Below are positions 1 through 5,840 of a stretch of DNA of 5,840 nt, in pieces. Each line of letters opens with the position of its first letter. Position 1 is the stretch's first letter. The notes below the pieces were generated by a model. The model had not been told where the DNA came from and did not search any database. It saw nothing but the letters and a program-made list of their open reading frames with translations. Position numbers and translations under genes: made by a program. This DNA comes from Gammaproteobacteria bacterium (GTDB lineage Bacteria; Pseudomonadota; Gammaproteobacteria; Granulosicoccales; Granulosicoccaceae): contig JAGRHW010000235.1 of NCBI GenBank assembly GCA_020444765.1, positions 1 through 5,840 of the forward strand. Direction: 5' to 3'.

Positions 1-1
1 T

Positions 2-1690
2 GGACTGTACATTGTGATGGCGGGTCGCCTGCCAATCGTAATCCATCAGGAAGACGGCAGCAGCCGTTTGCTCAGCGAAGCGAAAGCCCCGCAAATGGTC
101 GGCGAGTTTTCCCTGATCACCGGCTCTACCCGCACCGCGACGGTACATGCCAGTCGCGAATCCATGGTTGCATTTCTCGACAAGGAGCGGTTCCACAAAT
201 ACATCATGCAAAAACCCAGGCTGCTGGCATCGATTTCAAAAATGATCGTGCAACGGCAGAATGCCAACGTCAGGGTTCGTGAAATCCGCGGCCGCAATCA
301 TCATATCGCGGTGGTGCCACTGTCGAAGAACATTCCGCTCAGGCGCGTCATCCATATGCTGAAAAAGGAGATGCGCGACTCGGCGCGTACACTGGCGATA
401 GACAGCGGTCAGTTCGATACGCTGTATGGCAAGAGCGGCTCCGCGCAAACCACGTTTTCGGATTTTTTCAATTCCAGTGTCACCGCCTGGCTGGACGACC
501 GGGAGTCCCGCTACGGACATGTGCTGTATGTGGCCGATCACGACTGGAACGCCTGGACGCACCGCTGCCTGAACCGTGCCGACCGGATACTGCTGCTGGC
601 CGATATGAGCGAAACGCCTGCCTTACGCGGGATCGAGGAAAAACTGCTTGCGATGTTCGCCGCCCGGGAACACCGGCCGCGCATTGAATACGCCTTTTTG
701 CATCCACCGCATACCAGTCTGCCGCGTAATACCAGCGAGTGGCTTAAACCACGCGACTACGCGGCTTATCACCATATCAGGCTTGAAGATCAGGCCCATT
801 TTGCACGTCTCGCGCGTCGACTCAGCGGCCGCGCCAACGGTCTCATACTGAGCGGTGGCGGCGCACGCGGCTATGTGCATCTGGGCGTGCACCGGGCTAT
901 CGAGGAAACCGGCCTGGCCATTGATTACATCGGCGGCTCAAGCATGGGTGCCCTGCTCGGCGGCGCGATCGCCTTCGGTTTGAGTTACCAGCGGATTTTC
1001 GAGCTGTCCGAGCAGTTCGCCAATCCGCGTGCGCTGTTCGATTATACGCTGCCAGTCTCGGCGATCATGAAATCGGCCAAGCTGACATCGTTTTGCCATG
1101 GACTGTACAAGGACCAGTGCATCGAAGATCTGTGGACGCCCTACTTCTGCATTTCCTCGAATCTGTCGCTTGGTTCCGAACACCTGCACCAAGACGGCCT
1201 ACTTTGGCAAGCGGTACGTTCATCGATCGCGATACCCGGCATCTTCTCGCCGGTACCACAAAAAAACGGGGAATTGCTGGTCGATGGCGCGGTGCTGAAT
1301 ACGTTCCCGGTAAAGCGCATGGAATCGCTGCTGTTCGGCGGCACCCTGATCGGTGTCAACGTCAGTCAGATAGAGGCGCTGGAAGAGAACTACAACTACG
1401 GCATGAGTCTTTCGGGCTGGCGGATTCTGGGGAACAGGCTCAATCTGTTCAACAAAAACAAAATCACTGCGCCGAAGATTCTCGAAACCCTGTTGCGCGC
1501 CAATGATATCAAAAGTATCGAAGAGCTGGCACTTACCCGCAAGATGCTCAATGTGCTGATCGAGCCGCAGGTCAATTCGTTTTCCCTGCTGGATTTCCGC
1601 TCCTTCGCCAAAATCAGCGATATCGGCTACCGGGCTGCGATGCAGGCTTTTGCATCTGCCGGTCTGACCCAGCAGCAGCTATCCGGCTAG
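2..1690 (+). CDS. NTE-type patatin phospholipase with N-terminal cyclic-nucleotide-binding domain (5' partial)
   Basis: Likely a serine lysophospholipase/esterase of the patatin (neuropathy target esterase) family. Residues are numbered from the in-window GTG at 14. Residues 1 to about 75 are the back half of a cNMP-binding domain: V-G-E at 29-31 and S-T-R-T-A at 38-42 match the phosphate-binding cassette, with its ribose-contacting Glu (E31) and phosphate-contacting Arg (R40) kept. A linker (about 95-265) of the kind seen in NTE proteins follows, including Y-V-A-D at 172-175 and W181 to D190. The patatin domain has the oxyanion-hole loop GGGARG (281-286), the nucleophile elbow GSSMG with Ser310, and the catalytic Asp424 in DGA, so the Ser-Asp dyad is intact. 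The frame stays open to the left edge and the visible cNMP domain lacks its first strands, so the true start lies outside the window; GTG 14 is only an internal codon. The 3' end overlaps the stop of the convergent HD gene. Whether it binds cAMP, cGMP or nothing cannot be told from sequence. Confidence 0.93.
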   Translation, partial: GLYIVMAGRLPIVIHQEDGSSRLLSEAKAPQMVGEFSLITGSTRTATVHASRESMVAFLDKERFHKYIMQKPRLLASISKMIVQRQNANVRVREIRGRNHHIAVVPLSKNIPLRRVIHMLKKEMRDSARTLAIDSGQFDTLYGKSGSAQTTFSDFFNSSVTAWLDDRESRYGHVLYVADHDWNAWTHRCLNRADRILLLADMSETPALRGIEEKLLAMFAAREHRPRIEYAFLHPPHTSLPRNTSEWLKPRDYAAYHHIRLEDQAHFARLARRLSGRANGLILSGGGARGYVHLGVHRAIEETGLAIDYIGGSSMGALLGGAIAFGLSYQRIFELSEQFANPRALFDYTLPVSAIMKSAKLTSFCHGLYKDQCIEDLWTPYFCISSNLSLGSEHLHQDGLLWQAVRSSIAIPGIFSPVPQKNGELLVDGAVLNTFPVKRMESLLFGGTLIGVNVSQIEALEENYNYGMSLSGWRILGNRLNLFNKNKITAPKILETLLRANDIKSIEELALTRKMLNVLIEPQVNSFSLLDFRSFAKISDIGYRAAMQAFASAGLTQQQLSG

Positions 1691-3795
1691 TTATCCCGTT
1701 GGCTGTCGAGCATCCGGTAATCGTAAAGTGCGATCACCTCGTTGATCCGCGACTGCCAGCGGATTCGTTTGCGCGGAGAATACAAGCCGAGTTCACGGCG
1801 GATCTGGATCCTGCGCCGCGCGCTGTGAACATAGTCATGAAAAGTCGATATATCCCTGTGCGGATGATCGCCGACCGATCTCGGATAGAGCGCCACATAG
1901 GATTTGTTGGGCACCTGCCCGGCGGCGATCTGCCGGTCGAGACGTTCTTCGGTGAGCCAGGTTTCGAGCAGTTGCCGCTGATAATCGATAACCGGCAGGT
2001 CCGGATTGAAAAAACCGCGGATCAGCTTGTCCCGCTCCCGACGATCAAGCGCGAATTCACCGGCCAGAATCGCCAGATTCTGCGCCGCGTACCAGTCCGC
2101 GTAATCCAGCATGATGGCAATCAGTGACAGGCCGCTGCGTAACTGGCGACGGGTCTCCAGATCCATTTGCGGCTCGCCGCTGCCGTCCTGGCTATGCTGC
2201 ACTTCCATCACCAGGCGTTCGAGCAAGGGCTTGATGATCGCGCCGCGTACACGCTCAGCCCAGTAGATCCGCACCCCGCTGTGCCGCCACCAGCCGGACA
2301 TCAGATCCGGATCGCGAATCCCTTCATCGAACGAGACGATGGTATCGATCAATTTGACGATAATGCCGGCCAGCGTATAGGGGCGATCGGCGTCGGTCGC
2401 CTTTAGCGCCATCTTGTTCAGTCGCCCGGTATTGTATTGTTTATCCGGCATCATCAGTTCCGGATGATTAAAAGTCGCCATGGCTTTTTGCTGGGCGTCC
2501 TGCTTGACGTTGGAGTCGGTCACTTCCGAGACCATCGCCGCTATCGGCCCGCCAAAGCGGAACATGATCTTTTGCAGGGACTGGTCGTAACCGGTCACCT
2601 GGGAGGAACCGTCTTCGACGACATCGTGCAATAATGCAATGGTTGCAATGCCGGGCTCCAGCGCGCTGCCAAGCGTGGCTTCGGCAATCGCACTCAGGCG
2701 GAACGCGTGCGCCAGCATGGTGCTGTAGGATTTGCGACGACCCTTTTCCAGATAGCGCATCATTTCCAGGCTGGCAAGATGCAGGGTCGCCAGGGCGTTG
2801 GGCGCCTCGGCCGCGACATAGTACTCCATCACCGGCATATTGGTATGCACGTCATGTACGGCCTTGCCGCGCCTGCCGGCCAGTCGAAACCGTTTTGCCG
2901 GTTCGTCCAGTGCATCCTGAACGGCGATCATCAGGGTACTGCGTATCGGCTCACGCAAGGCAGAATGATCGACACCGGGAAGTTTCAGCGCTCGGACGGC
3001 CAGCGCGTAATCCCTTTCCAGAAATGGCCGCTCGGCGAATTCGACATCCGGATCTATGCCTTTATCGATGAGCTCCTGCCGCTGTACCCGCCCGGCAAAA
3101 CTCAGCACCGCGTCGCCGGCCGCACGGGCCGTCAGCCGCAACCGGCTGATCATGATCGCGGCAATCGCATTGGCGATTTCCGGCTCGACGCCGGATGGTT
3201 CGATATTGTCGAGAAAAGCACTCAAGGCAGTTTGCAGGTGGCGGGTTTTTTCGCAAACCCGCTTGCCAAACTCGGCGAGAATATAGCGATCGGTGATGGC
3301 AATAAATTTGTCAGGATCGAAAGACGAGTAGCGATGTTTTTTGCCCAGCGTGTCCTGCAGCATGGCGGCGATGATCAAATCATGGTCAACCGACTTGAAA
3401 CCCTTGCCCCGATGACCGTATAACTGCACGCCAAGCAACAGGTTGGCCGCAACGACTGCCGCATCAATTTGCGGCTCCAGTTTCGGTATGCGATTGGAGT
3501 TGATATAGATTTTCCGACCACGAACGGGAATGTCCAGTGTGTCGGGATCAATTTCCGTAGGGTCGAGATCCTGACCGGAGAAAAACTCGCTGGCGAGAAT
3601 TTCCCGGCCCCGGTTGCTGTAGAAAAACCGGTAAGGGATATCCGCCAGGGCAAGCATCCGCTCAACTTCCACGGCGATCCAGCGTCTCGATATACGCCCG
3701 ACGATGGCCCGTTCATTATCACAGGTGCCGGCCAGTACACCGTAGGCCCGGACGAGTTTGCGCAGATCGCTGAGTTCAGGGGTCGGGTTCACCAT
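1687..3795 (-). CDS. Large protein with central RelA/SpoT-like HD phosphohydrolase domain
   Basis: A 702-residue, apparently soluble protein with no signal peptide or obvious membrane segment. Residues about 340-495 resemble the (p)ppGpp hydrolase HD domain of RelA/SpoT proteins: R-K-S at 354-356, H363, the HDVVED motif at 390-395, F-G at 414-415, V-T at 425-426 and K-L-I-D at 481-484. H363, H390, D391 and D484 would be the metal ligands, and E394/D395 the catalytic acidic pair. The usual D-R-L-H-N is D-T-I-V-S here, so the substrate-contacting Asn is Ser488. No synthetase, TGS or ACT region is recognised, so this is not SpoT despite a similar length. Residues 110-190 may be a second, decayed HD copy. 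The C-terminal 200 residues are basic near the end and unassigned. The ATG at 3795 is the only sensible start: an in-frame stop lies nine codons upstream, and a short GGA sits just before the ATG as a weak ribosome-binding site. It is divergent from the response regulator and convergent with the phospholipase. The HD fold is well supported; alarmone hydrolysis is an inference. Confidence 0.9.
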   Translation of the reverse strand: MVNPTPELSDLRKLVRAYGVLAGTCDNERAIVGRISRRWIAVEVERMLALADIPYRFFYSNRGREILASEFFSGQDLDPTEIDPDTLDIPVRGRKIYINSNRIPKLEPQIDAAVVAANLLLGVQLYGHRGKGFKSVDHDLIIAAMLQDTLGKKHRYSSFDPDKFIAITDRYILAEFGKRVCEKTRHLQTALSAFLDNIEPSGVEPEIANAIAAIMISRLRLTARAAGDAVLSFAGRVQRQELIDKGIDPDVEFAERPFLERDYALAVRALKLPGVDHSALREPIRSTLMIAVQDALDEPAKRFRLAGRRGKAVHDVHTNMPVMEYYVAAEAPNALATLHLASLEMMRYLEKGRRKSYSTMLAHAFRLSAIAEATLGSALEPGIATIALLHDVVEDGSSQVTGYDQSLQKIMFRFGGPIAAMVSEVTDSNVKQDAQQKAMATFNHPELMMPDKQYNTGRLNKMALKATDADRPYTLAGIIVKLIDTIVSFDEGIRDPDLMSGWWRHSGVRIYWAERVRGAIIKPLLERLVMEVQHSQDGSGEPQMDLETRRQLRSGLSLIAIMLDYADWYAAQNLAILAGEFALDRRERDKLIRGFFNPDLPVIDYQRQLLETWLTEERLDRQIAAGQVPNKSYVALYPRSVGDHPHRDISTFHDYVHSARRRIQIRRELGLYSPRKRIRWQSRINEVIALYDYRMLDSQRDN
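3241..3262. repeat. Perfect 8-bp inverted repeat inside the HD gene
   Basis: Arms GCGGGTTT (3241-3248) and AAACCCGC (3255-3262) flank a 6-base loop. The repeat lies in the coding region for residues around 178-185 of the HD protein. Neither strand shows a T-run directly after the stem, so it is not a convincing intrinsic terminator. It may be a chance product of codon choice. Confidence 0.4.
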
Positions 3796-3843
3796 TTTTC
3801 CAGGCCATCGAGCATAGATCTTTCATGGCTCCGCAATCTGATC

Positions 3844-3871
3844 AATAACAGGAAAATGCAAAAAATAACAG
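3844..3871. repeat. Direct repeat AATAACAG, two copies 20 bp apart
   Basis: AATAACAG occurs at 3844-3851 and again at 3864-3871, a spacing of about two helical turns. Related TAACAA is at 3910-3915, and the reverse complements are TTGTTA at 3920-3925 and CTGTTA at 4001-4006. The copies lie upstream of the HD gene start and could be binding sites for a regulator, possibly the adjacent NarL-type protein. They do not match the E. coli NarL heptamer (TACYYMT). Confidence 0.4.
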
Positions 3872-3909
3872 ATCATTTTTTGGGCTTTCCAGAATATCGT
3901 GTTTTACTG

Positions 3910-3925
3910 TAACAAGAAGTTGTTA
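3910..3925. promoter_or_regulatory. Perfect palindrome TAACAA-N4-TTGTTA, candidate operator
   Basis: Six-base arms at 3910-3915 and 3920-3925 are exact reverse complements around GAAG. The site sits midway between the two divergent genes, about 100-115 bp from either start codon, a usual position for an activator or repressor dimer. Its half-site is the same TAACA core found elsewhere in the gap. The assignment as a protein-binding site is inferred only from symmetry and position. Confidence 0.4.
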
Positions 3926-3958
3926 TTTAGAAAGAAACCAAACACACAAAAGTATTAG

Positions 3959-3978
3959 CGCATTTATCCGCATTTACG
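3959..3978. repeat. 10-bp tandem repeat upstream of the response regulator
   Basis: CGCATTTATC (3959-3968) is followed directly by CGCATTTACG (3969-3978), identical in the first eight bases. The period of one helical turn puts both copies on the same face of the DNA. The repeat lies about 50-70 bp before the response regulator start, where a regulator could contact RNA polymerase. The role is inferred. Confidence 0.4.
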
Positions 3979-3992
3979 TCTAATGTGCGATT

Positions 3993-3998
3993 TATAAA
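3993..3998 (+). promoter_or_regulatory. Possible -10 element (TATAAA) for the response regulator
   Basis: TATAAA matches five of six bases of the sigma70 -10 consensus and would give a short leader of roughly 20 bases before the ATG at 4027. No good -35 hexamer lies 16-18 bases upstream; the tandem repeat occupies that area, which would fit an activator-dependent promoter. This is a weak call. Confidence 0.25.
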
Positions 3999-4026
3999 AA
4001 CTGTTAAAACCCATAACGGCAGAACT

Positions 4027-4674
4027 ATGAACGGATTGATCGTCGATGATCACCAGCTTTTTGTAGCAGGCATCAAACACGTACTGAAGCAACTTGACGA
4101 CAATATCACTATTTCCGAGGCGCCGGACGCCGAGCGATGTCTTGAAATACTCTCAGAAAACAGAGACATGGACTTTCTGTTACTTGATTTGCATCTGCCG
4201 GGACTCGATGGCCTGGCGGTTCTGGAAATCCTGCGTAACCGCTGGCCCTGGATTCCGGTGCTCATCGTTACCGGCACTCAGGACGCGCATATCGCCCAGC
4301 GTGTGATCGATTCGGGCGCGGCCGGCTATCTCTGCAAAACCAGCCCGCCATCGGAATTTGTCGAGGCCATCCGCCAGGTGCTTAACGGTGAGGTTTATAT
4401 TTCAGCCGAACAATCAGCTTTCATCCAGAAAATTGATGAGAAAGAGACCGACGGCGGACTGGTCACCCGCTTTACCAGCCGGCAGCTCGAAGTCCTGAAC
4501 CTGATGGCCCAGGGTCATCCCAACAAGATTATCGCCAGTAAACTCGGACTCACCGAGCACACCGTAAAGGTCCATATCTCGAATATTTTTCATACCATGG
4601 GCGTGCATAACCGTACAGCCTGTGTCAAGGAAGCCGTACGCATCGGGATCGTCCACCTGCCGACAGACAGCTGA
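4027..4674 (+). CDS. NarL/FixJ-family response regulator (receiver plus LuxR-type HTH)
   Basis: A 215-residue cytoplasmic, DNA-binding response regulator of the usual NarL length. The receiver (residues 1 to about 120) has the acidic pair D7/D8, phospho-acceptor D54 in L-L-L-D-L-H-L-P, T82 in V-T-G-T, and K104. A short linker leads to a LuxR/GerE-type helix-turn-helix (about 148-207) with F-T-S-R-Q-L-E-V-L at 149-157, N166-K167-I168-I169-A170, and the recognition-helix stretch T-E-H-T-V-K-V-H at 176-183. All phosphorylation residues are intact, so it should be switched by a kinase. The ATG at 4027 is chosen because it puts the receiver strand right at the N-terminus as in homologues. An in-frame GTG at 3985 would add 14 unlike residues. 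The ribosome-binding site is weak. It faces the HD gene head to head and the hybrid kinase tail to tail; the latter is its likely phosphodonor. The target genes are unknown. Confidence 0.95.
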   Translation: MNGLIVDDHQLFVAGIKHVLKQLDDNITISEAPDAERCLEILSENRDMDFLLLDLHLPGLDGLAVLEILRNRWPWIPVLIVTGTQDAHIAQRVIDSGAAGYLCKTSPPSEFVEAIRQVLNGEVYISAEQSAFIQKIDEKETDGGLVTRFTSRQLEVLNLMAQGHPNKIIASKLGLTEHTVKVHISNIFHTMGVHNRTACVKEAVRIGIVHLPTDS

Positions 4675-4703
4675 ACTAGAGGCCCCGCCGCCGCGAGCTG
4701 TCT
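4665..4703. terminator. Possible stem-loop between the convergent regulator and kinase genes
   Basis: Eight-base arms AGACAGCT (4665-4672) and AGCTGTCT (4696-4703) are perfect reverse complements with a 23-base GC-rich loop. The left arm runs into the response regulator stop codon. The 43-bp gap between the two stop codons is the only place for a shared terminator. However, the loop is long and no T-run follows on either strand, so intrinsic termination is doubtful. Confidence 0.25.
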
Positions 4704-4717
4704 CCAGACACGACGAG

Positions 4718-5839
4718 TCATGCATAAGTCTCCGGCAGCCGCGTCAACTGTGATTGCCGCATCAGCAAGGCGCGCAACTGGGCCGGCTTTACGGGCTTGT
4801 GCAAAACGGTATGGCCGGCATCGGCGGCCATACGAATAAAGTCCAGATCCGTGTTGCCGGTTATGATAATCCCCGGGGTTCGACCACCATCGAGCGCCTG
4901 CAGTTGCTCCAACAGCGCAATGCCATTCATTTCACTCCCGAGGTCATAATCACAAAGATAACCATCGAAATGCGCACCGCTTTTGACCAGCGCCAGCGCG
5001 TCCTTGGCGTTGGTGGCAGTGGAGACCTCACACTGCCAGTTCTTGAGTACCGCCAGCGTGCCCTGCAAAATGGCAACCTCATTATCCACCACCAGCAAAC
5101 GCCTGCCACTCAGACTGACCTGCCGTGCCGACCGGGCGGCGTGTACCGGGATGATTTTTTGTTGCTGGATACACTGCAGCCGTATTTCGAACACTGACCC
5201 TTTGCCTGGCCGTGAAGAAAAACGCAACTCATGACCCAGCAAATCCGAGAGTCTTTTACTGATGGGCAGACCAAGCCCCAGCCCTTTGCCGCTTTCCCGT
5301 CCTGATCCGTCTATGCGGTAAAACTCCACGAATATATCCTCACTGTTCTCGTGAGCTATACCCGGGCCGCTATCCCAGACTTGCACTAAGACTGTATCTC
5401 CGCGTTTGCGCAGCCCGACCAGCACGCCGCCGCGCTGCGTGAACTGCACGGCATTGACCAGCAGTTTTCGAATGACCGTACCAAGCAGTACGGGATCGGA
5501 GTAGACGAATGTGTCTGAAATATGCGTCCTGATATAGATATTTTTGGCATCCGCGCTGGTCCGCAGATCATCGACGATGGACTCGATGACGGGCCGGATA
5601 TTGACAGGCAGCTTGCGCACCTTGACCACAGCTGCATCCAGGCGCGAAATATCCAGCAGGTCTGTCAACAGCTCATCCAGCGAATCGACCGAAGCGCTGA
5701 CATTATCGACCAGCTCCCTCACCACCTGGCCCTTGGCTTCACCACGCAAGGCCTCGGCAAGCATCGTCAGACTGTGCACCGGCTGTCGTAAATCATGACT
5801 GGCCGCGGCCAGAAACCGTGATTTCGATTTACAGGCAAA
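4718..5839 (-). CDS. Hybrid sensor histidine kinase with C-terminal receiver (5' partial)
   Basis: This is the catalytic end of a hybrid histidine kinase. The frame is open to the right edge: the first visible residues, K-S-R-F-L-A-A-A-S-H-D-L-R-Q-P, are the H-box, with the phosphorylated His at 5795-5797. A GTG at 5779 lies inside this domain and is not the start. Numbering from that GTG, the dimerisation helices end near residue 50. The ATPase domain has an N-box (K105 to N109), G1 box D-S-G-P-G-I (136-141), F-box I-F-V-E-F (149-153) and G2 box G-K-G-L-G-L-G-L (164-171). A receiver (about 226-342) has D232/E234 (V-D-N-E), phospho-acceptor D277, T307 and K328. All active residues are present. 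The sensory part (PAS, GAF or membrane domains) is outside the window, so the signal and cell location are unknown. The stop lies 43 bp from the convergent response regulator, its likely partner. No Hpt domain is visible. Confidence 0.94.
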   Translation of the reverse strand, partial: FACKSKSRFLAAASHDLRQPVHSLTMLAEALRGEAKGQVVRELVDNVSASVDSLDELLTDLLDISRLDAAVVKVRKLPVNIRPVIESIVDDLRTSADAKNIYIRTHISDTFVYSDPVLLGTVIRKLLVNAVQFTQRGGVLVGLRKRGDTVLVQVWDSGPGIAHENSEDIFVEFYRIDGSGRESGKGLGLGLPISKRLSDLLGHELRFSSRPGKGSVFEIRLQCIQQQKIIPVHAARSARQVSLSGRRLLVVDNEVAILQGTLAVLKNWQCEVSTATNAKDALALVKSGAHFDGYLCDYDLGSEMNGIALLEQLQALDGGRTPGIIITGNTDLDFIRMAADAGHTVLHKPVKPAQLRALLMRQSQLTRLPETYA

Positions 5840-5840
5840 T

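Larger units (their letters stand above)
3796..4026. promoter_or_regulatory. Divergent intergenic control region
   Basis: This 231-bp gap lies between the start codons of the HD gene (leftward) and the response regulator (rightward), so it must contain or adjoin promoters for both unless they are read from elsewhere. By hand count, 3841-3960 is about 30% GC, far lower than the flanking genes. It holds TAACAG/A boxes, a perfect palindrome and a 10-bp tandem repeat, listed separately. No good sigma70 promoter with correct spacing is visible in the leftward direction. No riboswitch or small RNA gene is recognisable. Confidence 0.7.

Noticed and set aside
14..16. GTG as the true start of the phospholipase
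   Set aside because: Codons upstream of it (G-L-Y-I) continue the cNMP-domain pattern and the frame is open to the edge, so the gene begins outside the window.
3241..3262. Intragenic hairpin as an intrinsic terminator
   Set aside because: It lies deep inside a coding region and lacks a trailing T-run on either strand.
2707..3423. Open frame of 238 codons on the + strand opposite the HD gene
   Set aside because: It lies wholly antisense to the HD coding region, its translation shows no recognisable domain, and the opposite frame carries clear HD motifs. It is a composition-driven shadow.
1687..3795. Identification of the HD protein as SpoT or RelA
   Set aside because: The length is similar, but the HD domain is central, and synthetase, TGS and ACT regions are not visible.
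3469..3912. Open frame on the + strand crossing the HD gene start into the intergenic gap
   Set aside because: Most of it is antisense to the HD gene, no domain is recognisable, and it ends in the AT-rich control region.
3985..3987. GTG as the start of the response regulator
   Set aside because: It adds 14 residues before the first receiver strand that have no place in the family, and no ribosome-binding site precedes it. The ATG at 4027 fits better.
4754..5197. Open frame on the + strand opposite the kinase receiver
   Set aside because: It is antisense to well-conserved receiver motifs and has no family features.
5777..5779. GTG as the start of the kinase
   Set aside because: The in-frame codons to its 5' side encode the H-box including the phosphorylated His, so the gene extends past the right edge.

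Overview
The window looks like a chromosomal stretch from a free-living Proteobacterium, most likely a gammaproteobacterium. The genes are densely packed and moderately GC-rich, the families are typical of that phylum, and no phage, plasmid or transposon genes are visible. The assignment is an inference from family content and base composition, not from a marker gene.

Four protein-coding genes fill the window in two convergent pairs. On the left, a gene cut by the window edge (+ strand, 2-1690) encodes a neuropathy-target-esterase (NTE) type patatin phospholipase with a cyclic-nucleotide-binding domain in front. It meets tail to tail with a 702-residue protein on the - strand (1687-3795). The two stop codons overlap in a palindromic CTAG. 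The 702-residue protein carries a RelA/SpoT-like HD phosphohydrolase domain in its middle but no recognisable (p)ppGpp synthetase, TGS or ACT region. It is the least ordinary gene here.

A 231-bp AT-rich region (3796-4026) separates the HD gene from a divergent NarL/LuxR-type response regulator (+ strand, 4027-4674). It holds several short repeats that could be operators: scattered TAACAG/A boxes, a perfect TAACAA-N4-TTGTTA palindrome and a 10-bp tandem repeat. The response regulator is followed tail to tail by a hybrid sensor histidine kinase (- strand, 4718 to beyond the right edge) whose sensory N-terminus is outside the window.

The regulator and the kinase are probably partners in one two-component system. 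The regulator and the HD protein share one divergent control region, so the HD gene is a plausible target of the regulator. A link from signal to nucleotide (for example alarmone) turnover and then to lipid hydrolysis is conceivable from the neighbourhood, but nothing in the sequence proves it. No RNA genes, CRISPR arrays, insertion sequences, origins or attachment sites were seen.
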